Origin: Bacteroidia bacterium
Lineage (GTDB): Bacteria; Bacteroidota; Bacteroidia; J057
Reading direction: 5' to 3'
NCBI GenBank assembly: GCA_033391075.1
Contig: JAWPMV010000001.1
Location: forward strand, 6,138,001-6,202,000
Length of the DNA: 64,000 nt
The translations under genes were made by a program, and so were the position numbers. Positions 9,280-17,587 of this stretch are shown in pieces. Position 1 is the first letter of the stretch. Every line of letters starts with the position of its first letter. The notes beneath the pieces were generated by a model. It searched no databases. It was not told the origin of the DNA and saw nothing but the letters and a program-made list of their open reading frames with translations.

Positions 9280-9310
9280 CAAAAATACATAATATCTCTC
9301 GCCAGAAAAA
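9280..9310 (-). promoter_or_regulatory. adk: Candidate promoter of the adk-obg unit
   Basis: On the minus strand TATTTTTG (9287 down to 9280) matches the Bacteroidota -7 consensus TAnnTTTG, and a TTTT lies about 19 bases upstream in place of TTTG. This would give a leader of roughly 35 bases before the adk ATG. Confidence 0.4.
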
Positions 9311-9509
9311 GGGAGTAGGCAGGATTTCAAAATTTAGCTTAAATATACATTCAAATTCCTCTATGGATGGCATGACTATTGCGTATTCCGTCTTATTAAG
9401 GAATCGCAAAAGTGTGTAACATCGAGATAATTATTGAATTGGAAATAACCACTTCCTGTAATTAATTTTATCTCATCTCTCAACACTCACACGTGCAATC
9501 TTGGGTATT

Positions 9510-10643
9510 ATGGTATTAAGGAAGTTAATTTTTCCTGCTCTTGTGTTATTCCAAATCCCGATCCTTCTTTTTGCTTCTGATCCCAAACCCAAACTCCAGT
9601 GGGAAGAACTTATCAATCATCACATCCATGCATATGGATTGACGGAAGATATTGAGTTTAAATTAGCTGCTTATACGGAGCTGAAAGGTCAATATACCTC
9701 TACGCACAACCAGCTGCACCTCGATTTCGGAGGACTGGGCTCACTAACCTTTTATGAGCAAAATTGTATTCTGAAATCTGGTGGCAAAGTATTTCACCTG
9801 AACAGAGGCGACTTTGATCCGGGCCAGGTAGAGTTTATGAATGAGAAGATCGACGAAATGTTTGAAGTTATTCCGCTACTGGGAAATCATGGAGCGGAAA
9901 AGAAAGTAGTGGATTTCGTAGATAAAAACCTCGCAAAAAAGAATATTGAGCCCTTTGATAAACTCTTTATTCGTCATATCCTTATCAGACATGGCAAATA
10001 TGATGAAGAAAGAAAAATCATAGAATTTCACACAGACGACCTCCCGGATTACAAGGTTTATCGCAATGCAAAAGGAGAACAAATCATCAGACGTTATAAA
10101 ACTCCTTTGAAAATTCGTCTGGATGAGCGTATGCTCAGAGGATATTATATCCGGGCAGGAGGCACTGTTTATGTTGAGGATGTCGACAGACCCGTATCCT
10201 TTGCGACTAGCGAAGAGTACACCCACAATGTAACAGCTTTCAAGGTCTTTGTTCAGAAATTGCTGGTTCAGTCGGTACAATATATCAGTCATGCTGAGAC
10301 AGCGAGGATTTCAAAAAAGCCTCAGACTTTTGAAGTAAAAAAACCAGGAGAGAATGCAGAAGAGTCGCAATCAACTTTCTTCGCAGCACAAGGGAGCGCG
10401 GGCTCAAGAAAAGCCTTACCGGGCGAAGATCAGGTAAAAGGAGCCCTCTACAATCCCGATAACTGGATGATCATGATGCTAGGCATACTTCGCACGCAGA
10501 AAATCAATATCGGTGATCCGCAAATTCTTCCTTATTTCATCAATCAACCCTATTTCTCATCGATCTATGAGTTGTTGACACCCGAAGAAAGGAATATGGT
10601 AAACAAAAATTCCGGAAGCGGACAAGGATCAGGCTCAGAGTAA
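9510..10643 (+). CDS. Secreted protein of unknown function
   Basis: The ATG at 9510 (MVLRKLIFPALVLFQIPILL) begins a signal peptide; an in-frame TTG lies three codons earlier. The mature protein of about 350 aa has no recognised domain. Its first half reads like an alpha/beta domain (LKGQYTSTHNQLHLDFGGLG), with RGYYIRAGGTVYVED around residue 215. The last 100 residues include a low-complexity linker and a Gly/Ser-rich end (NSGSGQGSGSE). The last 9 bases overlap the convergent HAD gene. An outer-membrane or periplasmic location is inferred from the signal peptide only. Confidence 0.7.
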   Translation: MVLRKLIFPALVLFQIPILLFASDPKPKLQWEELINHHIHAYGLTEDIEFKLAAYTELKGQYTSTHNQLHLDFGGLGSLTFYEQNCILKSGGKVFHLNRGDFDPGQVEFMNEKIDEMFEVIPLLGNHGAEKKVVDFVDKNLAKKNIEPFDKLFIRHILIRHGKYDEERKIIEFHTDDLPDYKVYRNAKGEQIIRRYKTPLKIRLDERMLRGYYIRAGGTVYVEDVDRPVSFATSEEYTHNVTAFKVFVQKLLVQSVQYISHAETARISKKPQTFEVKKPGENAEESQSTFFAAQGSAGSRKALPGEDQVKGALYNPDNWMIMMLGILRTQKINIGDPQILPYFINQPYFSSIYELLTPEERNMVNKNSGSGQGSGSE

Positions 10644-11243
10644 TTCTGCCAATTCTTCTCTCATTTGCATAGGGGAGCGAAAGTGGATGGCATGCATGCC
10701 CACCGCTTTTGCTCCTTCTACATTTTTGAGCGAATCATCAATGAAAATGGCTTTCTCAGGATCAATATTAAATCGCTCAAATAAGAGTTTATAAATAGCC
10801 GGGTCCGGCTTGATGAGTTTCTCTTTACCCGAAACCAGTATTCCTTCAAACCATTGTAGAAAATCATAGCGCCCTAAAGCGACGGGAAAGGTTTCATCCG
10901 ACCAGTTCGTCAAAGCGTAGAGCCGATAATTCTTCCCCACCTTCAAACTCTCCAAAATATCTACCGATCCCTGAATAGGTCCTCCCAGCATTTCAGGCCA
11001 TCTGTCATAAAAAGCCCGAATCTCTTTTTCCCATTCCGGATGTTTTGCTAACAAAATCTCTGTCCCCTCTTTCAAAGAGCGCCCTCTATCCTGTTCTTCG
11101 TTCCATGAGGATACACAGACATTCGCCAGAAAGGATTCTACTTTTTCTTCCGAATCAAAAATAGTTCTATACACATAGCGCGGGTTCCAGTCAATCAGGA
11201 CGCCGCCCAGGTCAAATACGATGGTGTCTATGGGATTTTTCAT
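10635..11243 (-). CDS. HAD superfamily hydrolase (subfamily IA)
   Basis: I start at ATG 11243 (MKNPIDTIVFDLGGVLIDW), 21 codons inside the longest frame, because the HAD motif I normally lies at the very N-terminus. Motif I is DLGGVLIDW, motif II ALTNWS, motif III Lys in LIKPDP and motif IV FIDDSLKN. The protein resembles small-molecule phosphatases of the YihX type, probably acting on sugar or nucleotide phosphates, but the substrate cannot be assigned. The product is 202 aa. Confidence 0.88.
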   Translation of the reverse strand: MKNPIDTIVFDLGGVLIDWNPRYVYRTIFDSEEKVESFLANVCVSSWNEEQDRGRSLKEGTEILLAKHPEWEKEIRAFYDRWPEMLGGPIQGSVDILESLKVGKNYRLYALTNWSDETFPVALGRYDFLQWFEGILVSGKEKLIKPDPAIYKLLFERFNIDPEKAIFIDDSLKNVEGAKAVGMHAIHFRSPMQMREELAELL

Positions 11244-11340
11244 GGGGGAAGATAGGAAAAAGTGTTGTAGTGTTATGGTGTTATAGTTAGGAATAGATCG
11301 AACCAACTACCGAACTACAACACTAAAACACCTCCGCACC

Positions 11341-12249
11341 TTAAAATAGGCTCATCTGATCCCCTTCCATCTTTTGAATACCGGGAGTACTGAGTTTAAG
11401 GGAAAATTTCTCATTGAGTTTTTTCGCCCAATAAGCTCCCAAGTCCATAGCCATTACATCTCCGGGCTCATGGGGAAAGAGATAGAGCTTTTCCAGGCCT
11501 TGCTTTCGCCAGTAATCAATCCGCTCAAGCCAGGCATCACTTCTTTCGAAATCCGTGGAGTCCAGAGAATTGCCTACCAGACGAATCATCGCAAATTTAC
11601 TTGTGAGGCTATTATGCGAGACATCTCGACGGCCCGCCACATCCGTTATCACCGCTCCTATTCCTTTTTCACTAAGCAGTCTCACCAGTTCAGGCCGAAG
11701 GCTTCTTTCTTCAAACCAGTCTGCATGCCGAAATTCTATGGCGAGGTCCAGATCTCCGGGCCATTTAGCCAGAAAATCTACCAGATTCTGAAAATGCGAA
11801 GGCCCAAAGGATTCATGCATTTGCATAAAGGAACATCCATACTTGGGACCAAATTCCCGAATGGAATCGGTAAACTGTTCAAGTTCTGCATCCACATTTA
11901 GCAGCTTGCGATAGTGTGAAATGACTTGTGGGATTTTAGGGCAAAAGACAAAACTTTCGTCTGCCATATCCCTCCACTTTATCACTTGTTCGGGATTGGG
12001 GATGCGGTAATGAGTAGTATTGAGTTCGATGGTATTGAAGGAGCGAGAATAATAGGAAAGGAATTCTGCCTGTTTGGTCCCTTTAGGATACAACTTATCG
12101 ATCCACTCCTTGCTCGACCAGCGGGGTAGGCCAATAAAGGCTTCAAATGAAGCCGCAGGTTTTCCCCCTAAGAGTTCTGTATTCAGGGGATTGATGGGAG
12201 GGAGAGAAAAATCCACTCCACTTATGTCCGGTAACTTTCCAAACTTCAT
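11341..12249 (-). CDS. DUF72 family protein (YecE-like)
   Basis: The product of 302 aa has typical DUF72 features: IGLPRWSSKEWIDKLYPKGT near the N-terminus, the FNTIELNTTHYRIP segment, and IEFRHADWF and ITDVAGRRDV further on. DUF72 proteins adopt a TIM-barrel fold, and their biochemical role is not established. The first 35 residues precede the usual family start, but the ATG at 12249 is the only good one. It stands next to the HAD gene on the same strand with a roughly 100-base gap. Confidence 0.9.
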   Translation of the reverse strand: MKFGKLPDISGVDFSLPPINPLNTELLGGKPAASFEAFIGLPRWSSKEWIDKLYPKGTKQAEFLSYYSRSFNTIELNTTHYRIPNPEQVIKWRDMADESFVFCPKIPQVISHYRKLLNVDAELEQFTDSIREFGPKYGCSFMQMHESFGPSHFQNLVDFLAKWPGDLDLAIEFRHADWFEERSLRPELVRLLSEKGIGAVITDVAGRRDVSHNSLTSKFAMIRLVGNSLDSTDFERSDAWLERIDYWRKQGLEKLYLFPHEPGDVMAMDLGAYWAKKLNEKFSLKLSTPGIQKMEGDQMSLF

Positions 12250-12826
12250 AGGATTTCCTTAAGAACAAGCATCAGGCTCTCGGCCGGAGAGTTCTTAAAG
12301 AAACCCAAAAAATCTAAAAAAGTTAAGAGGTGCGGCCGGATTTCTTGGGATATCTACCTAAACAAAGAAATACAGCAGGAGACTCACGCTAACTGTCATT
12401 CTGAGCCATGTCGAGGAATCTCAATAAAGTTCTCCAATAATCCATTCAACAGAGTAAATGGCAAAGCCTGAAGCAAGTATTTTAGCCCCTTCCGCTTTGG
12501 TCAGGGGGACAATTTGATTAAAGTCGGATAGTTAAGCCCCTAACAAAGCGTATCATCCTGAGCGAAGCGAAGGACTTAAATATTTCAGCCTGCTTCCTTT
12601 CCACTACATATGAAGAATTGAAGGAAAGGCTATTGAATAAAGGCGTAGGCCTCTCGACGGAGCTCCGGGAGACACCCATGGTCCAGCTCCGACTAAGCCT
12701 TGGCATCCCGGCCTTAAGCCAAGACCCGGGCTCTCTCTCAAGCAAACAGAATAGCTAGAGATCCCGGACATCTGATAGATTCCGGAATGACAGATTTTGA
12801 CTTATTTTTTGTAAATACCTCTATCA
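12250..12826. repeat. Composite intergenic region with dispersed repeat fragments
   Basis: This 577-base gap has no credible gene. It holds several phrases typical of dispersed intergenic repeats: TGTCATTCTGAG then GAGGAATCTC near 12394-12422, TATCATCCTGAGCGAAGCGA near 12550-12569, CTCTCGACGGAGCTCCGGGA near 12651, and ATTCCGGAATGACAG near 12778. The first and last read in opposite orientation (TGTCATTC against GAATGACA), as if they bound one composite element. A small inverted repeat CTCTCGGCCGGAGAG lies near 12274. Confidence 0.5.
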
Positions 12827-13531
12827 CTACAGCAACTCATGCGCATAAAACTCCTGCGTCAGTTTTTTATAGGCCTCACTATAATGGTTCGCTGCGCCTA
12901 TTTGAATGATGAGTTCTTCTTCTATCAGGGATTTGGCCTCCTTACCCAGCTCCATCAAAAAACGATGAGGCTCCTTTTCAGGCCTTGGCCGGACCATACA
13001 GATTCTATGAGCATGGAGCTTATTAAGACTCAGGAGGCTGTTTAAGGCATGCATTTTATCAATAGGGAGAATAATATGCGCCTGACCATTGTCTGTCAGT
13101 AAACGCCCTAGATGCTTCAAGAGACTTTCCAGGTCCAGGTTTTTTCCCTGACGGGCTTTTATGCGAGCATCTCCTTTAGCTTTCAGATCTCCTGGGAAAT
13201 AGGGAGGATTAGAAATGATGAGATCGTAAGATTTATTTTCCCCGAAATACTGAATACTCTGCTGGAAAATCTGAATCCGATTAGGCCAGGGACTGGCTGC
13301 TATATTCTCTCTTGCCTGTTCGCAGGCATCTTGATCAGGTTCTACTCCTTCTATTTCTGCCTCTGCAAATTTCTGCGCCATCATCAAACTCAAAAGCCCG
13401 CTCCCACTTCCTATATCCAGGATCTTTTGGGGGCTCCTTGATTCTACCCAGGCACCCAGCAAAATGCTATCCGTTCCTACCTTCATGGCGGTCCGATCCT
13501 GGGCGATGCTGAATTGGCGAAAGTGGAACAT
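12827..13531 (-). CDS. yfiC: tRNA1(Val) adenine-N6 methyltransferase family (TrmN6/YfiC)
   Basis: The product of 234 aa has the TrmN6/HemK-like arrangement: N-terminal FSIAQDRTAMKVGTDSILLG (family hallmark), SAM-binding ILDIGSGSGLLSLMMAQ and the catalytic ISNPPYFPGD (NPPY, amino-methyltransferase). The C-terminal half carries MVRPRPEKEPHRFLMELG. In E. coli this enzyme makes m6A37 in tRNA1(Val). The assignment within the family rests on the overall layout and the FSIAQDRTAMKVGTD motif. Confidence 0.9.
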   Translation of the reverse strand: MFHFRQFSIAQDRTAMKVGTDSILLGAWVESRSPQKILDIGSGSGLLSLMMAQKFAEAEIEGVEPDQDACEQARENIAASPWPNRIQIFQQSIQYFGENKSYDLIISNPPYFPGDLKAKGDARIKARQGKNLDLESLLKHLGRLLTDNGQAHIILPIDKMHALNSLLSLNKLHAHRICMVRPRPEKEPHRFLMELGKEAKSLIEEELIIQIGAANHYSEAYKKLTQEFYAHELL

Positions 13532-13750
13532 AGGAATGCTGGCTGTAAAAAAGCCAGAGACCCCAAAGATTTGATCTAAGGGGCCTCAGGGAAGTAAATG
13601 AAAATCTTGAAATCAGATTCGCGACTTATATGCAATTGCATACACATCGCAAAGAATCATTATGATCTATTTGATGATTTATCATGTGCAATTTCAATAC
13701 CTAATATGCAATTTTTCTTTCGGAAAAGCACAATTGTTGATAAAATTCAT

Positions 13751-14113
13751 CTAGACAGTCAGGCTTTCCGGAAGTCTGTTGTATTCATCAGGAAAAATGA
13801 CGGTAGGCTTGTACTGTTTTGCTTCTTCAACTGTCATTCGGGCATAGCATATAATGATCACCGTATCTCCGACCTGCACTTTGCGCGCTGCTGGACCATT
13901 GAGACATACAACTCCACTCCCTCTTTCTCCTGCAATGGTATAGGTTTCCAGCCTTTCGCCATTATTGACATTTACAATCTGCACTCGTTCACCTTCCAGG
14001 ATGTCGGCTGCTTCCAGCAAATCAGCATCCAGGGTGATGCTTCCTACATAATTCAGTTCTGCCTGGGTTACCTTGACCCGGTGGATCTTGGATTTGAACA
14101 TTTCTAATAACAT
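13751..14113 (-). CDS. panD: Aspartate 1-decarboxylase
   Basis: The product of 120 aa begins [20 protein letters not shown] and contains the self-cleavage site G24-S25 in NYVGSITLD; cleavage creates the pyruvoyl cofactor on Ser25. Conserved NGERLETY and LNGPAARKV follow. The enzyme converts aspartate to beta-alanine for pantothenate. It lies 121 bases downstream of panC on the same strand, so both beta-alanine supply and its condensation with pantoate are encoded together. Confidence 0.97.
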   Translation of the reverse strand: MLLEMFKSKIHRVKVTQAELNYVGSITLDADLLEAADILEGERVQIVNVNNGERLETYTIAGERGSGVVCLNGPAARKVQVGDTVIIICYARMTVEEAKQYKPTVIFPDEYNRLPESLTV

Positions 14114-14234
14114 AAAGATCTTTTAACTGTGTGTTTGAATAAATCGGGAAAAAATCCCCTTTTTCGGCATTAAAAGCAGGCAGCACAAAAAAGCGCATTT
14201 TACTCTCATGCTTCAATATTTAGACGAAAATGGT

Positions 14235-15080
14235 CTAGGAAAGTGACATATTGTCAATTAGGCGGGTTTTGCCCAGAAAAGCAGCTACAAAAAGGTGGCC
14301 TTGCTTAGCTTGTTGGAAATCTTCAATTTCTGAAAGATCACGGGCTTCCAGTACATCAAAATAATCCAGCTGTACCAAAGGATAATCCTTCATCCTTTCT
14401 TTAACCCTATCCAGTACTTCAGTTTTTGATCCAAATTGAGAAAAGTCCTTGCGGATCTCTTTCAAGGTCTTATTGAGAAAAAGGGCTTGCTCCCGTTCTT
14501 GAAGATTCAGATATCTGTTACGGGAACTCATAGCCAGACCATCCGATTCTCTTATGATAGGACATCCAACTGCCTCCAGCGGGAAATGCAATTCCTGGAT
14601 CATACGACGGATGATCATGAGTTGCTGAAAATCTTTTTCTCCGAAATAGGCCTTATCAGGCTGAACGAGATTAAAAAGGATAGAAACGATTTGTACAACT
14701 CCATTGAAGTGTCCGGGCCTTTTGGCTCCGCAAAGTTTTCGATCCATCTCTTCGATCTGAAAACTGATCAGGTTCCGGCCATCTCCATATACATCTGCAA
14801 TATTGGGAGCAAGCACTGCCGATATCCCGATATCTTCCAGCAATTTGAGATCCGCTTCCAGGGTACGTGGATATTTATCCAGGTCCTCATTGGGCCCAAA
14901 TTGCGTAGGATTAACAAAAATGGTGGCTATGGTATACGGATTGTCTGCGACAGCTCTTTCTGCAAGACTTGCATGTCCGGCATGCAGAGCGCCCATAGTA
15001 GGGACCAGACCTATGCTAGAGACTGATACTAAATCCTTTCTGGCTTTTTTGAATTCGTCCAGGGAGCGAAAGACCTGCAT
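14235..15080 (-). CDS. panC: Pantothenate synthetase
   Basis: The product of 281 aa has the nucleotidyl-transferase motif PTMGALHAGH, the FVNPTQFGPNEDLDKYPRT pantoate-binding region, FGEKDFQQL and the ATP-binding RESDGLAMSSRN. It condenses pantoate with beta-alanine using ATP in the cytoplasm. Its length is normal. It is divergent from the starch-synthase-like gene at 15222, and panD follows. Confidence 0.97.
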   Translation of the reverse strand: MQVFRSLDEFKKARKDLVSVSSIGLVPTMGALHAGHASLAERAVADNPYTIATIFVNPTQFGPNEDLDKYPRTLEADLKLLEDIGISAVLAPNIADVYGDGRNLISFQIEEMDRKLCGAKRPGHFNGVVQIVSILFNLVQPDKAYFGEKDFQQLMIIRRMIQELHFPLEAVGCPIIRESDGLAMSSRNRYLNLQEREQALFLNKTLKEIRKDFSQFGSKTEVLDRVKERMKDYPLVQLDYFDVLEARDLSEIEDFQQAKQGHLFVAAFLGKTRLIDNMSLS

Positions 15081-15125
15081 AAATGCAATAAGGAAGGTAC
15101 AAAAGCGGCTAATATAAGGAGTCTC

Positions 15126-15157
15126 ATTGTTAATGCAAATGATTTTTTGTATTTTTG
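15126..15157 (+). promoter_or_regulatory. Candidate promoter for the GT5/DUF4270 genes
   Basis: ATTG (15126-15129) and TATTTTTG (15150-15157) match the Bacteroidota TTTG/TAnnTTTG pattern with a 20-base spacer. They lie in the panC-GT5 divergent intergenic region, about 65 bases before the ATG at 15222. Confidence 0.45.
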
Positions 15158-15221
15158 TGCTTCTTATTGAACTGGCCTACTATACGCAATCTTAGGCAAA
15201 ATGAAATAAATCGACCAGAAT

Positions 15222-16040
15222 ATGGATAAAAAATTGAGAATCCTCTACGTAACATCAGAAATTGATCCATTTCTAAAAATGAGTTCTGCTGCTGATCTCA
15301 TTCGTTTACTACCTCAAAAACTTCAAGAAAAAGGACACGAAATTCGCATTTTTATGCCAAAATTTGGTGTCATCAACGAGCGCAGGAATAGACTCCATGA
15401 GGTTGTTCGCCTTTCTGGAATCAATATCCGTGTTGGCGGCGAAGAAAAACCCCTTACCATCAAGGTAGCTTCTATTCCCAATGCCAAACTACAGGTTTAC
15501 TTTTTAGATAATGAGGATTATTTCAAACGCAAATCTGTTCTGACCGATCCAAATAACAATACTTTCCATATTGATAATGATGAGCGTGCTATCTTCTTCT
15601 GTAAGGGAGTGATAGAAACAGTCAAGAAATTAGGCTGGGCTCCAGATATTATTCACTGTCATGACTGGATGACTTCATTTATTCCCTTATATTTGCGCAC
15701 GCAATATAAAGATGATCCTCTCTTCAAGCGTACCAAAACAGTATTCACCGTTTATAATAATGGCTTTGAATCTGAACTCGCAAACAACTATTTGGACAAA
15801 GTTCGCGTCGATGGTATAGCAGATGAGAAATTAGACAACTATACGGGAAATAATTACGTTGGAGTTGTCAAAGGAGGAATCGCCTTATCTGATATTGCAA
15901 CAAAGGGTCACCCAGAGGTAGATGCGACACTCGAGAAGTATCTTGAGGAGACGCAATCTGAAAAGATCTATTTCGATAGCAGTGACAAAGAATCTTATGT
16001 TGAAGGATATCACAAATTGTACGCAGACATTTCAAACTAA
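15222..16040 (+). CDS. Starch/glycogen synthase catalytic-domain protein (GT5 N-terminal half only)
   Basis: The product of 272 aa corresponds to the N-terminal Rossmann half of GT5 glycogen synthases: ILYVTSEIDPFLKMSSAADL takes the place of the K-x-G-G-L-A/D motif, and IIHCHDWMTSFIPLYL matches the conserved HxHDWQ region. The C-terminal GT-B half that binds ADP-glucose is absent, and no frameshifted remainder follows because the DUF4270 gene begins at once. In Bacteroidota this short form is regularly found next to panC and DUF4270, so it is a stable family rather than a broken gene. The usual K-T-G-G-L motif reads LKMSSAAD, which makes glycogen synthesis doubtful. Confidence 0.85.
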   Translation: MDKKLRILYVTSEIDPFLKMSSAADLIRLLPQKLQEKGHEIRIFMPKFGVINERRNRLHEVVRLSGINIRVGGEEKPLTIKVASIPNAKLQVYFLDNEDYFKRKSVLTDPNNNTFHIDNDERAIFFCKGVIETVKKLGWAPDIIHCHDWMTSFIPLYLRTQYKDDPLFKRTKTVFTVYNNGFESELANNYLDKVRVDGIADEKLDNYTGNNYVGVVKGGIALSDIATKGHPEVDATLEKYLEETQSEKIYFDSSDKESYVEGYHKLYADISN

Positions 16041-16047
16041 ATTAACT

Positions 16048-17370
16048 TTGTATAATTTAAGGAACACGTGGCTGTCCGTAATTTTAATAGCGGCAGCCAC
16101 ACTTTTTTTTGCCGGATGTGAAGAAGATGGACAGGGGATAGGAGCAGAGGTATTGCCCCCCGAAGACATCATTAATTTTACCTTCACCGATACTATAAGT
16201 ATCGAGATCGAGACCATCGTTCAGGATAGTATCAATACTTACAGAGCCACAGATCTCCTCTTTGGAAATTATGCGGATCCTGAATTTGGTCGAATAAAAG
16301 CAACGATTTATACAGAATTTATCGCCCGATCAGGCCTCGACTTTGGAGAAGCTGATGATCTGATTTTGGATTCTGTAGTCCTCGCTCTGGGTATCCGTGA
16401 TTCTTATGGACGCCTGGATCTGGAAAACAATATGGAAGTCTTCGAATTGGATGAAGATATTCCCGAACCAGATTTAGCAAATTCAGATGTCCCTTTGATT
16501 ATAAAAGGAGACAATCTCGCTCAGGGAGTCAGGTTTACCTATGACTCAGCAGGAAGAGCACAGCTCGTTCGTGTTCAATTAGATAGGGCTTTCGGAGAAA
16601 GACTTCTGAAAGCAGGGGTGGAAAATCTAGGAGATGCACTCGCTTTCCGAGAGTTCTTCAAAGGTTTTGCCATCAGCACAGAAGATGTACAGTTCCTGAA
16701 TCGCGAACCGGGAGCAATCTTTTCAATTGACGTTTTGGATGGGACTCCCCAGCTCCAGATGTATTATAAGAAAAGAGAAAGTGGGCAATTTACTGTCCAA
16801 ACTCCTGAGCCTTTCCTCGTTACAGGCTCTACGCCCAGATATACTGGCATCGCACGTACGGCAACCGAAGGGAAACTGATACAACAGGCCATTGATAGAG
16901 AAGACCTGAAAGATCAACTCGAACTCATCCAGGCAGGGGCCTTTGTCAAGAATTTTGTCAAGTTCCCCCATGTAGATAAAATGGATTTGGTCGCTGTAAG
17001 TCGTGCAGAACTCCTACTCTCTGTTGACACCAGCCTTTTGGGATCAACCGGCGCTTTTCTACCTCCTGCTCAGATTGCTCCCATTCTTGCAGATGCAGAT
17101 GGGAACGAGGAATTGAACGAAAATGGGTTTCCTGTTGATGTAGAATTTAACCTGAGTGCTGTAGCTTCTTATGATGCTTCCACTGGTACTTACAGTTTTG
17201 ACCTCACGGGTTATATCCAGCGTTTGATTAGTGGGCAAATAGAAAATAATGGGATTCTTTTGCATCCCGCTTCCCGCGCCTTCACAATGAATCGGGCTGT
17301 ATTTGGAGGGATTTTACATCCTACCTTAAAAGCAAAATTGAATCTGACTTATACCAGTCTTCCGCGTTAA
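16048..17370 (+). CDS. DUF4270 outer-membrane-type lipoprotein
   Basis: The longest frame opens at 15922 inside the upstream gene, but the sequence before the signal peptide is out-of-frame shadow. A TTG at 16048 gives LYNLRNTWLSVILIAAATLF followed by lipobox FFAGC, so I take it as the start (441 codons including the stop). After the lipid Cys comes EEDGQGIGAEVLPPEDIINF, the usual opening of DUF4270. The rest is beta-rich, ending in an LTYTSLP strand. DUF4270 proteins are lipoproteins of unknown role found across Bacteroidota. The gene starts 7 bases after the GT5 stop, so the two form an operon ended by a strong hairpin. Confidence 0.85.
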   Translation: MYNLRNTWLSVILIAAATLFFAGCEEDGQGIGAEVLPPEDIINFTFTDTISIEIETIVQDSINTYRATDLLFGNYADPEFGRIKATIYTEFIARSGLDFGEADDLILDSVVLALGIRDSYGRLDLENNMEVFELDEDIPEPDLANSDVPLIIKGDNLAQGVRFTYDSAGRAQLVRVQLDRAFGERLLKAGVENLGDALAFREFFKGFAISTEDVQFLNREPGAIFSIDVLDGTPQLQMYYKKRESGQFTVQTPEPFLVTGSTPRYTGIARTATEGKLIQQAIDREDLKDQLELIQAGAFVKNFVKFPHVDKMDLVAVSRAELLLSVDTSLLGSTGAFLPPAQIAPILADADGNEELNENGFPVDVEFNLSAVASYDASTGTYSFDLTGYIQRLISGQIENNGILLHPASRAFTMNRAVFGGILHPTLKAKLNLTYTSLPR

Positions 17371-17394
17371 TTGGAGGATTAGGATAGATAAAAT

Positions 17395-17429
17395 AAAAGC
17401 CCTGAGCTATGTTAAGCTCAGGGCTTTTT
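17395..17429 (+). terminator. Rho-independent terminator after DUF4270
   Basis: AAAAGCCCTGAGCT pairs with AGCTCAGGGCTTTT around ATGTTA and runs into a T tract. This is one of the strongest terminators in the window. Confidence 0.9.
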
Positions 17430-17587
17430 CTTATTTTGCCCATCGTATTAGGTACTCACTACTCTCATTTTGTTCGGCTACCTGTGTAGCGTTTTATAGT
17501 TAATGGTATTTTTTTCCTCTGCCATGAGGACGAAATTGCCATACCGTCGTTTTTACATTCTTTAACAAGCAAAATAATCATACCCAT

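Noticed and set aside
15222-16040. Frameshifted full-length glycogen synthase
   Set aside because: No C-terminal GT-B half is present in any frame downstream; DUF4270 starts immediately.
17430-17587. glmS ribozyme upstream of glmS
   Set aside because: The 5' region lacks the ribozyme's pseudoknot layout and the element is not expected in this phylum.
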